A stretch of DNA of 64,000 nucleotides. Source: Nonomuraea aurantiaca (GTDB lineage Bacteria; Actinomycetota; Actinomycetes; Streptosporangiales; Streptosporangiaceae). Of this stretch, positions 42,875-51,873 are shown one piece after another. Numbering within the stretch: position 1 is the stretch's first letter; each line of letters opens with the position of its first letter. Location: contig NZ_JAIWNB010000008.1 of NCBI RefSeq assembly GCF_020215705.1, positions 186,001-250,000 of the forward strand. The letters are read 5' to 3'. Under the pieces are notes generated by a model, which saw only the letters and a list, made by a program, of their open reading frames with translations, had not been told where the DNA came from and made no database searches. Position numbers and translations under genes: made by a program.

Positions 42875-43458
42875 GGGCGGGCCGCCGCGATGAAGCGTCT
42901 GATGAGGGCGGAGTCCTTCACCCCGGGCGCCAGCTCGACCCCGCTGGACACGTCCACGCCCCACGGCGCCGCGGCGGCGACGGCCTGGGCGACGTTGGAC
43001 GGGTCGAGGCCGCCGGCGAGCAGCCAACGCCCCGAGGGGCGGCCGCGTACAGCCGACCAGTCCCAGGGCTCGCCGGAGCCGGGGCGGGGCGCGTCGACGA
43101 TGAGCAGGTCCTCGTCGTAGGCGCCGCAGCGCAGGTCGGCCTCGGCGTCGACGGCCCGGACCAGGGTGTGGCCGAGATCCTTCAGCGCGGTGAAGTCGCC
43201 GTGCGGATGCCGGCCGTGCAGCTGGACGCCGCGCACTCCGGAGGCGATCGTGGCGGCGCGGACGGCCTCGGGGGTCTCGCCGCGGAACACACCGACGGTG
43301 AGGACGTGGTCGGGGACTGCCGCGGCCAGCTCGGCGGCCCGCTCGGGGGTCACCTGACGAGGGCTTCGGGTCAGCACGAACCCGATGGCGTCGGCGCCCG
43401 CCTCGACGGCGGCCGCCACGTGCTCGGGCTCGCTCAACCCGCAGATCTTCACGTACAC
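42871..43458 (-). CDS. trpF: Phosphoribosylanthranilate isomerase
   Basis: A 195-residue TIM barrel enzyme of tryptophan synthesis. The active-site Cys is in VYVKICGLSEPEHV and the Asp in DEDLLIVDAPRPGSG; other motifs are GADAIGFVLTRSPRQV, GVQLHGRH, LLAGGLDPSNV and GVDVSSGVE. The start could be GTG 43458 or GTG 43452. It is coupled to the GNAT gene by an ATGA overlap and stands apart from other trp genes in this window. Confidence 0.93.
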   Translation of the reverse strand: MYVKICGLSEPEHVAAAVEAGADAIGFVLTRSPRQVTPERAAELAAAVPDHVLTVGVFRGETPEAVRAATIASGVRGVQLHGRHPHGDFTALKDLGHTLVRAVDAEADLRCGAYDEDLLIVDAPRPGSGEPWDWSAVRGRPSGRWLLAGGLDPSNVAQAVAAAAPWGVDVSSGVELAPGVKDSALIRRFIAAARP

Positions 43459-43464
43459 ACCGTC

Positions 43465-43545
43465 GACCCTAACGGCGAACGGCGGCGACCGGGACCCTGG
43501 GCGACCCCGAGCGGACGGCGGCGACCGGGACCCCGGCAACCCCCG
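43465..43545. repeat. Direct repeat upstream of trpF
   Basis: GGCGGCGACCGGGACCC occurs at about 43482 and again about 36 bp later, within a repeat of roughly 35 bp that covers the trpF 5' region and the spacer after the response regulator gene. It leaves little unique promoter sequence for trpF. Confidence 0.65.
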
Positions 43546-43583
43546 AACAGCGCGCGGGGCAAGGACCCCGGCCAGCGTGCGGG

Positions 43584-44306
43584 TCAGCTCAGGGGATCAC
43601 CCGGAGGGCCGCCGCGGGAGGGGCGGAGGGGCTGGCGCAAGGGGTGGTGTACCGGGCGGAACGCCGCGTCCACCAGGCCGGTGCGGTAGGCGACGACGGC
43701 GGCCTGGATCCGGTTGCGCAGCCCCAGCTTGTCCATGGCGGCGGCGACGTGGGACTTGACCGTGGTGACGCCGACGCTCAGCTCCTCGGCGATCTCCGCG
43801 TTGGACAGGCCGGTGCCGACCAGCGCCAGCACCTCCAGCTCACGGTCGGTGAGCCCGGCGGGGACCGGTACGCTCGCCGCCTCCTCGGCGGCCAGGAAGC
43901 GGGCGACCACCCGGCGCAGCACGGAGGGGGCCAGGAGCTGCTCGCCGGTCGCGGCCCTGCGCACGGCGTCGACCATGCGTTCGGGCTCGTCGTCCTTGAC
44001 CAGGAAGCCGACGGCGCCCGCGCGCAGGGCGGCGTAGACGTTGGAGTCCTCGGCGAACGTGGTGAGCACGACGACCCTGGTGGCCGGCCGCGCCACCAGG
44101 ATCCGTCTGATCGCCTCCAGCCCGTCGACCCTGGGCATGCGCAGGTCCATCAGGATCACGTCGGGCAGGTGGAGCTCGGCCAGGCGTACGGCCTCGGCGC
44201 CGTCCTCGGCCTCGGCCACGACCTCCATGTCGCCCGTGACCTGAAGGAGCATGCGTACGCCCGCGCGGACCAGCGCCTGATCGTCGGCGACCAGCACGCG
44301 GATCAC
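43584..44306 (-). CDS. NarL/LuxR-type response regulator
   Basis: A 240-residue two-component regulator. The receiver domain begins MIRVLVADDQALVRAGVRML, the phospho-acceptor Asp is in LPDVILMDLRMP, and Lys in FLVKDDEP; the C-terminal LuxR HTH is GLTDRELEVLALVGTGLSNA and VGVTTVKSHVAAAMDKLGLR. An unusual Pro/Arg-rich tail of about 20 residues follows. GTG 44306 overlaps the kinase stop (GTGA) and has GGGAGG upstream. It forms a two-gene operon with the upstream histidine kinase. Confidence 0.93.
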   Translation of the reverse strand: MIRVLVADDQALVRAGVRMLLQVTGDMEVVAEAEDGAEAVRLAELHLPDVILMDLRMPRVDGLEAIRRILVARPATRVVVLTTFAEDSNVYAALRAGAVGFLVKDDEPERMVDAVRRAATGEQLLAPSVLRRVVARFLAAEEAASVPVPAGLTDRELEVLALVGTGLSNAEIAEELSVGVTTVKSHVAAAMDKLGLRNRIQAAVVAYRTGLVDAAFRPVHHPLRQPLRPSRGGPPGDPLS

Positions 44307-46012
44307 GCGTCACCTCCCATGAGGTCCCGGGCGAGAAAGCGGTCGGTGACGCACCCCGTGCGCTCACCAACGGGCTCGCTGGCGGGCGGCTCAGTGGTGT
44401 GCGGGGCGGCGGGCGGCTCCGTGGTGTGCGGGGCGGCGGGAATGTTCGCGGTGAGCAGCCAGCCGCCCTCCTGGTCGAGGCCCGCGCTCAGCGTGCCGCC
44501 GAGCGCGCGGACGCGCTCGCGCATGCCGGCCAGGCCGCGGCCGGACGAGGGCAGGCGTTCGATGGTGGTGGGCGGGGAGCCGTTGCGGATGTGTACGGTC
44601 AGCCCTTGGCCGGCGGAGGTGACGGCGACACTCACCTGAGTGCCGGGACCGGCGTGCTTGAGCACGTTCGTGAGACCTTCCTGGACGATGCGGGCCGCGG
44701 AGGCGCGGGCCACGAGGGGGGCGTGCGCGGTGGCGGGGTCGAGTTCCAGCTCGACCTGGAGGCCGGCGGCGGTCATCCGCTCGGCGGACTCGCGTATGAC
44801 GGCCGCGGGGTCGGCGGCCATGTCGGGCCGGCGGCCGGGGTCGCGCAGCACGTCGAGCAGCCCGCGCAGGTCCTCCAGCGCCTGGTGGCCGGTCTCGCGG
44901 ATGTCGGCCAGAGCGTCGGCGACGGGCCCCTCGGGGGCGGCGTAGCGGGCGGCGCCGGCGCGCAGGACCATGGCGCCCACGTGGTGGGCCACGATGTCGT
45001 GCACCTCGCGGGCGATGTTCTCGCGCTCGAGGAGCTGGTCGGCGCGTACCTGGGCGACCGCCAGCCGCGCCGACTCGCGCAGCCGCAGCCCTTCGGCCTC
45101 GGCGGCCGCCTGCCGTACGCCCAGGTAGCGGCCGATCGCGACGGGGGTGGTCACCAGGGCCATCAGGACGGCGACGCGGAACGCGGTGACCTCGGTCGAG
45201 TCCTGGACGATCGCGATCGAGGCGAGCATGGTGCAGGTCACGTAGGTGACCGTGATCCAGGCCCAGGAGGCGATCCGCATCGCGAACACGCAGAGCGCGA
45301 TCAGCGTCAGGATCAGGCAGGTGGTGACCGTGTCGTTGAGATACTGGTCGGCGGCGATCAGCAGCGCGCTCTGGAACATGAACACCAGGCCGGGGAAGCG
45401 CCGCGCGACGCCGAGGGAGAGCCCGCCCAGCACCGCGAGCAGCCCCACGACCCAGACCGGCTGGGTGCCGCTGTGCCAGTCGGTCCAGGTGCTCAGCACC
45501 GTGAAAGCCACTCCGCCGCCGGCCAGCAGCACGTCCGGGGTGAGGTCGGCGTCCTTCAGCCGCCCGGCGGGGCCGCGCAGGTAGGCGCCGATGAGGACGG
45601 GCAGGGCGGGGACGAGCACCGAGTACATCCACGCGTTCGTGGTGAACGCGATGCCCGGGTCGGCCAGGTTGACCGCGGTCGCCGCGATGGCCACGCCCAG
45701 CGCCAGGCAGGTCTGCCGCCGGCCCGAGCGGTAGGCGACCAGGCCGATGGAGACGCAGAGCAGCATCTGGGCGGTGTTGGAGGTGAACGACTCCACCTGG
45801 TCGGTGAAGACGAGGAAGGCTGCCAGGTAGAGGCTCACCGCCAGCGGGGCGCGCCTGACCAGGCCCATGGGCGCGCCCACGCCCACGGCCATCGGGATCA
45901 CCTCGTTGCCCGGCAGCAGCGCGGAGCCGCCGCCCTTGGCCGACAGCAACACGTCGAGAGCGGTCCCCGCGGCCGCGAGCACAAGGTCGAGCGGCACACC
46001 ACGCCATCGCAT
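44303..46012 (-). CDS. Sensor histidine kinase (HisKA_3 type)
   Basis: A 569-residue kinase. It has ten or so hydrophobic segments (residues 8-320), then a dimerisation/phospho-acceptor box (ENIAREVHDIVAHHVGAMVL, His in REVHD) and a HATPase domain (IVQEGLTNVLKHAGPG, SGRGLAGMRERV). The C-terminal tail carries a duplicated nonapeptide AAPHTTEPP from two 27-bp direct repeats (44381-44434). The ATG at 46012 begins MRWRGVPLD. It is coupled to its response regulator by GTGA. An inverted repeat lies upstream (46104-46120). The signal is unknown. Confidence 0.92.
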   Translation of the reverse strand: MRWRGVPLDLVLAAAGTALDVLLSAKGGGSALLPGNEVIPMAVGVGAPMGLVRRAPLAVSLYLAAFLVFTDQVESFTSNTAQMLLCVSIGLVAYRSGRRQTCLALGVAIAATAVNLADPGIAFTTNAWMYSVLVPALPVLIGAYLRGPAGRLKDADLTPDVLLAGGGVAFTVLSTWTDWHSGTQPVWVVGLLAVLGGLSLGVARRFPGLVFMFQSALLIAADQYLNDTVTTCLILTLIALCVFAMRIASWAWITVTYVTCTMLASIAIVQDSTEVTAFRVAVLMALVTTPVAIGRYLGVRQAAAEAEGLRLRESARLAVAQVRADQLLERENIAREVHDIVAHHVGAMVLRAGAARYAAPEGPVADALADIRETGHQALEDLRGLLDVLRDPGRRPDMAADPAAVIRESAERMTAAGLQVELELDPATAHAPLVARASAARIVQEGLTNVLKHAGPGTQVSVAVTSAGQGLTVHIRNGSPPTTIERLPSSGRGLAGMRERVRALGGTLSAGLDQEGGWLLTANIPAAPHTTEPPAAPHTTEPPASEPVGERTGCVTDRFLARDLMGGDA

Positions 46013-46103
46013 GCGCCCACGGTATCCGGGTGGCGCGCGCCCGCCGGCCCCCTCGCCACTCCTCCCGCCGGAGGAGGCGGTCTCCTCCAAGTGGCCGCGG
46101 CAT

Positions 46104-46120
46104 CGTCCCTTGGGGGGACG
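46104..46120. promoter_or_regulatory. Inverted repeat in the kinase/methyltransferase divergent spacer
   Basis: CGTCCC-TTGGG-GGGACG (6-bp arms, 5-bp spacer) is at the centre of the 141-bp spacer between the divergent histidine kinase and methyltransferase genes. NarL-type response regulators bind such sites, so it may be the site for this system's own regulator, which would link the methyltransferase to the regulon. Confidence 0.4.
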
Positions 46121-46153
46121 AAATCGGGGCGAGAACTCCCTTACGTTTGTGGT

Positions 46154-46744
46154 ATGCCCAATGACACCGCAATGTTCCTCGGCCAGTTCCTGCGCGCTCC
46201 GGCCACCATCGGGGCGCTCGCGCCCAGTTCCCGGTGGCTCGCGGCGGCGGTCTGCGCGCCGGTCCCGGAACGCGGCGAGCCGACCGTGGTCGAACTCGGC
46301 CCTGGTACGGGGCCCTTCACCGCCGAGATCCAGCGCCGACTGGACGGGCGGGGCCACCACCTGGCCGTTGAGGTCAACCAGTCGCTTGCGGCGTTGCTGG
46401 CCGAGCGGTTCCCCACCGTGGACGTCGCGCACGACGACGCGACCGAGCTGCGCCGCCTGCTCAGCGAGCGCGGCCTGCGGCAGGCGGACGTGGTGGTCAG
46501 CGGGCTGCCCTGGGCGGCCTTCCCCGAGGATCTGCAGCGCGGGCTGCTCGGCGCGGTGGCCTCGACGCTGAGCCCGGCGGGGGCATTCACCACCTTCTCC
46601 TACATCCACGCCGTCCCGCTGAACTCGGCGCGCCGCTTCCGCGCGCTGCTGGCCGAGCGGTTCGAGGAGGTCGTGAGGGGCCGTACGGTGTGGCGCAACG
46701 CGCCTCCGGCGTTCGTGTTCCACGCCCGCCGGCCTCGACCCTGA
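46154..46744 (+). CDS. Class I SAM-dependent methyltransferase, phospholipid/rRNA-type
   Basis: A 196-residue methyltransferase. The SAM-binding motif I is VVELGPGTGPFTAEIQRRL; VEVNQSLAALLAERFP and VVSGLPWAAFPEDLQRGLL (motif IV NLPW-like) resemble PmtA-type phosphatidylethanolamine methyltransferases and KsgA-like enzymes. MFLGQFLRAPATIGALAPSS at the N-terminus is typical of this phospholipid methyltransferase-like family. It is divergent from a two-component system and 26 bp upstream of an acyl-CoA dehydrogenase gene. The substrate is not certain. Confidence 0.82.
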   Translation: MPNDTAMFLGQFLRAPATIGALAPSSRWLAAAVCAPVPERGEPTVVELGPGTGPFTAEIQRRLDGRGHHLAVEVNQSLAALLAERFPTVDVAHDDATELRRLLSERGLRQADVVVSGLPWAAFPEDLQRGLLGAVASTLSPAGAFTTFSYIHAVPLNSARRFRALLAERFEEVVRGRTVWRNAPPAFVFHARRPRP

Positions 46745-46770
46745 ACAGAACTTACTTCTACGATGGGGTG

Positions 46771-47952
46771 ATGGATTTCACCCTTCCCGAAAGCGCCCTG
46801 GCCGTCCAGCGCGGCATCGGCGACATCTGCGCACACTATGACCTTGACTACTGGCAGCGGTGCGAGGCGGACAAGCGCTGGCCGGAGGAGGTCTGGGCGG
46901 AGCTGGCCAAGGGCGGGTGGCTGGGTCTGGCCGTACCCGAGGAGTTCGGCGGGGGCGGCCAGGGACTGCTGGAGCTGGCGGTGGCGACCGAGACGCTGGC
47001 CGCCTCGGGGGCGGCGGGCGGCTCGGCGTTCACGTACGTGCTGACGCCCGGGTTCGGCGCGCTCACCCTGGCCAGGCACGGCACGGCCGAGCAGCGGGCG
47101 GAGCTGCTGCCCCGGCTGGCCACGGGTGAGGTGGAGACGTGCTTCGCGCTGACGGAGCCGGACGCGGGCTCCAACTCGCTGGCGATCACGACGGCGGCCC
47201 GGCGTGACGGCGAGGACTACGTGATCAAGGGTCAGAAGATCTGGATCACCGGCGTGCAGCGGGCCACCTGGATGCTGCTGGTCACCAGGACCGTCCCGGC
47301 GGCCGAGGCCAGGCCGCGCACCCACGGGCTGACGGTCTTCCTGGTGAACGTGCCGGAGGCGGTGGCGGCCGGGCGGCTGTCCTACCAGCCGATCCCGAAG
47401 CTCGGCGCCAACACGACGCCGTCGAACATGGTGTTCATCGACGACCTCCGGGTGCCCGCCTCCAGTGTGGTGGGGCAGATCGACCAGGGCGCGGCGGTGC
47501 TGTGGGACATCCTCAATCCCGAGCGCGTCCTGCTCGCCGCCTCCGCGCTCGGCGGGGCCGAGGTCGCGTTGCGGGTCGCGGTGCAGTACGCCAAGGAGCG
47601 CGAGGTGTTCGGCCGGCCGATCGGCGCCAACCAGGCGATCGCGTTCCCGCTGGCCCAGGTCAAGGCCAAGATCGAGCTGGCCCGCCTGATGATCTACAAG
47701 GCCGCGTGGTCGTTCGACCGGCGCCTGCCGTGCGGCACCGAGGCCAACATCGCCAAGCTCACCGCCTCGCAGGCGGCGTGGGAGGCGGCCGACGCCGCCT
47801 TCCAGACGCACGGCGGGATGGCGTACTCGCTGGAGTATCCGGTGGCCAGGCTGCTCACGGACGCCCGCATCGGGAAGGTGGCGCCCGTGACGGAGGAGCT
47901 GCTGCTCAACTACCTCGCGACCCAGGTGCTGGGGCTGCCGCGCAGCTTCTGA
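46771..47952 (+). CDS. Acyl-CoA dehydrogenase
   Basis: A 393-residue flavoprotein catalysing alpha,beta-dehydrogenation of acyl-CoA. Motifs: GWLGLAVPEEFGGGGQGLLE, CFALTEPDAGSNSLAITT (FAD/substrate loop), KGQKIWITGV, and the C-terminal ALGGAEVALRVAVQYAKERE, REVFGRPIGANQAI and THGGMAYSLEYPVARLLTDA. Start ATG 46771. It follows the methyltransferase gene in the same direction and is convergent with the enoyl-CoA hydratase gene, which could catalyse the next step. The chain-length specificity is not evident. Confidence 0.92.
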   Translation: MDFTLPESALAVQRGIGDICAHYDLDYWQRCEADKRWPEEVWAELAKGGWLGLAVPEEFGGGGQGLLELAVATETLAASGAAGGSAFTYVLTPGFGALTLARHGTAEQRAELLPRLATGEVETCFALTEPDAGSNSLAITTAARRDGEDYVIKGQKIWITGVQRATWMLLVTRTVPAAEARPRTHGLTVFLVNVPEAVAAGRLSYQPIPKLGANTTPSNMVFIDDLRVPASSVVGQIDQGAAVLWDILNPERVLLAASALGGAEVALRVAVQYAKEREVFGRPIGANQAIAFPLAQVKAKIELARLMIYKAAWSFDRRLPCGTEANIAKLTASQAAWEAADAAFQTHGGMAYSLEYPVARLLTDARIGKVAPVTEELLLNYLATQVLGLPRSF

Positions 47953-48132
47953 CCGGCCGACGGTGTGGCCGATCTGCCACGCGCACCAGCGACCGGCGAG
48001 CCACGGCTTCGTCTCCCGGGGCGGCGTTCTCGGCCTCGGCGGACAGGCCCCGATCCGGCGCTGGTGCGGCAGCAGCCCTTCCACACCGTCCAAAGGTCAC
48101 GCCTACCCTGGGCACGCGGGTGAAACCGCAGG

Positions 48133-48924
48133 TCAGCCGAACTCCGGTGACCGTTTCTCGCGCACCGCCCGCACACCCTCCACCACGTCGGGACCGCTGA
48201 AGCCGAGGAACTCCATGGCCAGCGAGGCGTCGAAGGTGGGCCCGGCCATGCGCAGCCAGTTGTTCAGGGAGTATTTGGTGAGGCGGATGGCCTCCTGGGA
48301 GCCGGCCGCCAGCCGCAGGGCGATCTCCATCGCCTTGTCGTGCACCTGGTCGTCGTCGACGCACAGGCTCACCAGGCCCATCCGCTCGGCCTCCGCGCCG
48401 GTGACGGGCTCGCACAGCAGCAGGTGGTATTTGGCCTTGGCCAGCCCGCACAGCAGCGGCCAGATGATCGCGGCGTGGTCGCCCGCCGCGACGCCGAGCC
48501 TGGTGTGGCCGTCGATGATGCGGGCGGTGCGCCCGGCGACGGAGATGTCGGCCAGCAGGGCGACGGCCAGCCCGGCGCCCACCGCGGGCCCCTGGACGGC
48601 CGAGACGATCGGCTTGGCGCAGTTGAGCACGTTGTAGACGATGTCGCGGGCCTCGGCGAACACGCGCAGCCGGGTGGCGTGGTCGCGGGTCATCTCCTCG
48701 ATCATCGACAGATCGCCGCCCGCGGAGAACGCCTCGCCCTCTCCCCTGACGACCACCGCCCTGACGGAGTCGTCGCGGTCGACGTCGCGCCAGATCTCGG
48801 CCAGCTCGCGGTGGCCGGTCATGTCGACGGCGTTGCGCCTGCGCGGCTCGCTGATCGTGATCCGCAGCACGCCGTCGGCGGGCGTGTCGATCTTCAGCTT
48901 CTCGTACGCGTCCCGGTACGTCAC
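48133..48924 (-). CDS. Enoyl-CoA hydratase/isomerase family protein
   Basis: A 263-residue crotonase-fold enzyme. The oxyanion-hole segments are GEAFSAGGDLSMIEEM and AVQGPAVGAGLAVALLADIS; the second carries the position where hydratases have Glu. Both catalytic Glu positions seem replaced (GAGLAVAL and GVAAGDHAA), so the reaction may be isomerisation, dehalogenation or another crotonase-type chemistry. The GTG at 48924 overlaps the hydrolase stop by 4 bp (GTGA), giving a two-gene operon. Confidence 0.85.
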   Translation of the reverse strand: MTYRDAYEKLKIDTPADGVLRITISEPRRRNAVDMTGHRELAEIWRDVDRDDSVRAVVVRGEGEAFSAGGDLSMIEEMTRDHATRLRVFAEARDIVYNVLNCAKPIVSAVQGPAVGAGLAVALLADISVAGRTARIIDGHTRLGVAAGDHAAIIWPLLCGLAKAKYHLLLCEPVTGAEAERMGLVSLCVDDDQVHDKAMEIALRLAAGSQEAIRLTKYSLNNWLRMAGPTFDASLAMEFLGFSGPDVVEGVRAVREKRSPEFG

Positions 48925-49826
48925 AGGGCCTCCCGCAGCCGGGCGGCCACGTAGTCGCGGGCCTCGACGGCCTGGTCGAACAGGCCGGGCAGGGCGAAGA
49001 AGCCGTGGATCGCCCCGTCGAACCTGCGTGTCTCGACGGGCACCCCGGCCTCGGCCAGCCGCGCGCCGTAGCGCTCGCCGTCATCGCGGAGCACGTCGCA
49101 TTCGGCGGTCACCACAGTCGCGGGCGCCAGCCCGGCGACGGACGGCAGCCGCAGCGGGGACAGCCGCGGATCCGCCGGGTCGGCCTGGCCGGCGTAGTGG
49201 TCCAGGCACCACGCGACGTCCTCGGCGTCGAGGCCGAAGCCCTTGGCGAACTCGGTGAAACTGGGGGAATCCATGGCCGCGTCGAGCGCCGGGTGGACCA
49301 GCACCTGGTGGGCCAGCCGCAGCCCGGCGTCGCGGGCCTGCCAGGCGGCCACGGCCGCGAGGTTGCCGCCGGCGCTCTCGCCCATCACCGCGACGGCGCC
49401 GTCGCACTGGTAGAAGGCGGGGCGGGCGAAGATGTCGCGCACCACGGTCCAGGCGTCGTCGGCCGCGGCCGGGAAGGGGTGCTCGGGGGCCAGCCGGTAG
49501 CCGACGGAGACGACCACCGCGCCGGTGCGGATCGCCAGGTCGCGGCCGAGCGCGTCGCTGCGCTTGATGCCCCCGGTGATCCAGCCGCCGCCGTGGAAGT
49601 AGACCACCACGGGCAGCGGGCCGTCGCCCCGGTCGGCGCGGTAGACGCGGATGGGCACGTCCTCGGCGCTCTCGTCGCGGACGAAGGGCAGGTGGGTGAG
49701 CGGCCCGCGCTGGAGCGCGAGGTCGTCCCGGTCCCGGGCCTCCTGGATCCCGGCCAGGTCCGGCCTGGGGCCGGGATCGGACGGGTAGCGCTCGAGGTAC
49801 TCCTGCGCCTGGGGGTGCAGTTGCAT
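48921..49826 (-). CDS. Alpha/beta hydrolase, hormone-sensitive-lipase family esterase
   Basis: A 301-residue esterase of family IV. The oxyanion-hole motif VVYFHGGGWITGG, nucleophile VMGESAGGNLAAVAAW, acid ECDVLRDDGERYGARL and base DGAIHGFFALPGLF are all present. It hydrolyses short acyl esters. It is the first gene of an operon with an enoyl-CoA hydratase, and the C26-family gene lies 10 bp upstream on the same strand, so all three are possibly co-transcribed. Confidence 0.9.
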   Translation of the reverse strand: MQLHPQAQEYLERYPSDPGPRPDLAGIQEARDRDDLALQRGPLTHLPFVRDESAEDVPIRVYRADRGDGPLPVVVYFHGGGWITGGIKRSDALGRDLAIRTGAVVVSVGYRLAPEHPFPAAADDAWTVVRDIFARPAFYQCDGAVAVMGESAGGNLAAVAAWQARDAGLRLAHQVLVHPALDAAMDSPSFTEFAKGFGLDAEDVAWCLDHYAGQADPADPRLSPLRLPSVAGLAPATVVTAECDVLRDDGERYGARLAEAGVPVETRRFDGAIHGFFALPGLFDQAVEARDYVAARLREAL

Positions 49827-49835
49827 GATCGAAGC

Positions 49836-50522
49836 CTAGCGGGCCGCCTCCACGAGCGCATCGAAGATCCGGCCGTCCTCGGCCCGCTCCGGGTGCCACT
49901 GCACGCCGACCCCGAACCGGTGACCCTGCAGCTCGATGCCCTCCACGATCTGATCCTCGGCCCAGGCCACGGCCAGCAGCCCGTTGCCCAGCCGGCGTAC
50001 CGACTGGGTGTGCGGCGCGACCACCTCGACCTTGTCGCCCACCGCCTTGCCGAGCTTGCTCGACACGCTCACCTGGATGACGTGCGGCGTGCCCGGCTCG
50101 GCGTGCCGCTCGCTGTCGAGCACCTCGGGCAGCCACGGGATCAGGGTGCCGCCCTGGGCGACGTTCAGCACGTGCATGCCGCGATCGATGGCCAGGATCG
50201 GCACGTCGGCCTGGACGGCGGCGCGGGCCAGGGCCAGCTCGAACCTGTCGCGGTGCCCCTGCGCCTCGGGCACCCGCTCGTCCTGCTCCTCGCCGTAGGC
50301 ACTGCCGCCCACCTCGACCCCGCCGGCCAGCACCACGCCCCGCAGCCCTCGTACGTAGTCGTCGATCGCGTGCAGGTTCAGCGGCGGCAGCACCACGGGG
50401 GCGCCCCCGGCGCGCTCGACGGCCTTGGCGTAGGACGGGGGCGACAGCACCGCCTCCCGCACCCAATCGCCCCAGCGGGCGGCTTCGAAGTAGGCGGTGA
50501 TGCCGATCAGCGGTCGGGACAT
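49836..50522 (-). CDS. C26-type gamma-glutamyl hydrolase homologue (PuuD-like), nucleophile replaced
   Basis: A 228-residue class I glutamine-amidotransferase-like protein related to gamma-glutamyl-GABA hydrolase. The fold markers are RPLIGITAYFE, VVLAGGVEVGGSAYGEE and the His-Glu dyad in VGVQWHPERAED. The nucleophile elbow, normally ILAICRG, reads PILAIDRGMHVLNVAQGGTL: the catalytic Cys is Asp (GAT). Unless the frame contains an error, it cannot work by the normal thiol mechanism. The start is ATG 50522. It lies 127 bp after the conservon P450s on the same strand, and no glutamine synthetase-like puuA is nearby. Confidence 0.8.
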   Translation of the reverse strand: MSRPLIGITAYFEAARWGDWVREAVLSPPSYAKAVERAGGAPVVLPPLNLHAIDDYVRGLRGVVLAGGVEVGGSAYGEEQDERVPEAQGHRDRFELALARAAVQADVPILAIDRGMHVLNVAQGGTLIPWLPEVLDSERHAEPGTPHVIQVSVSSKLGKAVGDKVEVVAPHTQSVRRLGNGLLAVAWAEDQIVEGIELQGHRFGVGVQWHPERAEDGRIFDALVEAAR

Positions 50523-50649
50523 GCGAGCTCCAGGGTGCCTGGTGGAGTACGTGCCGCCGCCGGTGGTGACGACGGCCGCACGCCCATCATGGCGCACACC
50601 ATTTCGGTTATGTCACCTCTCCTGAAGATCCCTGTCGTATCAGGCGGAA

Positions 50650-51873
50650 TCAGGGCACGGCCAGGAAGACCGGCAGCTCCGCCGCGGAGTTGGAGAACAG
50701 CGACGGTACGGGGACCAGCGCGGCAGGCGGGACGGCCAGCGTCAGGCCGGGATGGCGGCGGAAGAGGGCGGGCAGTGCCTCGGTCGCCTCCAGGCGGGCC
50801 AGCGGGGCGCCCAGGCACAGGTGGGGACCGCCGCCGAAGGCCAGGTGCCTGCGCTGCGCACGGGTGATGTCGAAGCGCGCGGCGTCCGGGCCGTGCTGCG
50901 CCTCGTCGCGTCCCACCGCGCTGTACGGGGCCAGGACGGCCTCTCCGGCGGGGATGGTGACGCCGGCGATCTCGATGTCCTCCAGCGGGTAGCGGGCCAT
51001 GAAGTTGCCGATGGGCGCGTCCCAGCGCAGCGTCTCCTCCACCACGGCCGACCAGGTCTCCTCGCCGCCGGCCACCGCCAGCGCGCGCTGCTCCGGGTGG
51101 GTGAGCAGGGCGCGGGCGGCGTTGACGATCAGGCTGAGCGTGGTCTCGTGCCCGGCGGCGAGCATCAGCCACAGCGTGCCGACCAGCTCCTCGTCGGTGA
51201 GCCGCTCCGGGTCGTCGCGCTGGGCGGCGATCAGGTCGCTGATCAGGTCGTCGCCGGGCTCGGCGTGCCGCGCGGCGACGAGCCGGTCGAGCAGCAGGTA
51301 GATGTCGCGCTGGGTCTTGAGCACCTCCTCCGGGGAGGTGGTGGAGCGGAAGATGCTGTCCACCAGCTCCCGCAGCTCCGGGCGCTCCTCCTCCGGCACC
51401 CCGACGAGCTCGCAGATCACCTGCATGGGCACCGGGTAGGCGAAGTGCCTGCGCAGGTCGACGGTCCCGTCGGCGGCCGCGTGCGAGGGCAGGTCGTCGA
51501 GCAGCCCGCCGACGATCCCGGCGATGCGCGGCCGCATGCTCTGGACGCGGCGCGGCGTGAGCGTCTGGGTGACGAACTTGCGCAGCCGGTGGTGCTCCCG
51601 CCCGTCGGCGGTGAGCATGTTGGTGACCTTGACCATGCCGATGAGCGGCCAGTCGTCGGCGATGCGGCCGTCACGGATGGCCGTCCAGTTGTGCCAGTCC
51701 TTGCTGACCCTGCGGTCGGTCAGCAGCTCGGCCAGCAGCGCGTGATGGTTGACCGACCACGCCTCCACGCCGCCCGGCAGAACGACGCGGACGACGGGGC
51801 CCAGCTCCCGCAGCCGGGCGGCCTCGCCGTGGTGGTCGGTCCCGGCGGGGTCGAGGGTGACTACAGGGATCAT
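50650..51873 (-). CDS. Cytochrome P450, CYP154-like (conservon-associated)
   Basis: A 407-residue P450. I-helix LMLAAGHETTLSLIVNAARA, K-helix EETLRWDAPIGNFMARY (intact ExxR), and heme-binding loop FGGGPHLCLGAPLARLEA with the Cys ligand. CYP154-CYP157 pairs are a known extension of actinomycete conservons, and this order matches. Start ATG 51873 overlaps the stop of the preceding P450 (ATGA). It is the last gene of the conservon. The substrate is unknown. Confidence 0.9.
   Translation of the reverse strand: MIPVVTLDPAGTDHHGEAARLRELGPVVRVVLPGGVEAWSVNHHALLAELLTDRRVSKDWHNWTAIRDGRIADDWPLIGMVKVTNMLTADGREHHRLRKFVTQTLTPRRVQSMRPRIAGIVGGLLDDLPSHAAADGTVDLRRHFAYPVPMQVICELVGVPEEERPELRELVDSIFRSTTSPEEVLKTQRDIYLLLDRLVAARHAEPGDDLISDLIAAQRDDPERLTDEELVGTLWLMLAAGHETTLSLIVNAARALLTHPEQRALAVAGGEETWSAVVEETLRWDAPIGNFMARYPLEDIEIAGVTIPAGEAVLAPYSAVGRDEAQHGPDAARFDITRAQRRHLAFGGGPHLCLGAPLARLEATEALPALFRRHPGLTLAVPPAALVPVPSLFSNSAAELPVFLAVP

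Noticed and set aside
44399..46744. 781-codon plus-strand frame ending in the methyltransferase
   Set aside because: Only the last 196 codons (from 46154) are real; the rest is antisense to the histidine kinase.
47953..48132. Short frames in the spacer between acyl-CoA dehydrogenase and enoyl-CoA hydratase genes
   Set aside because: Convergent gene ends with no conserved peptide; I see nothing beyond ordinary spacer.
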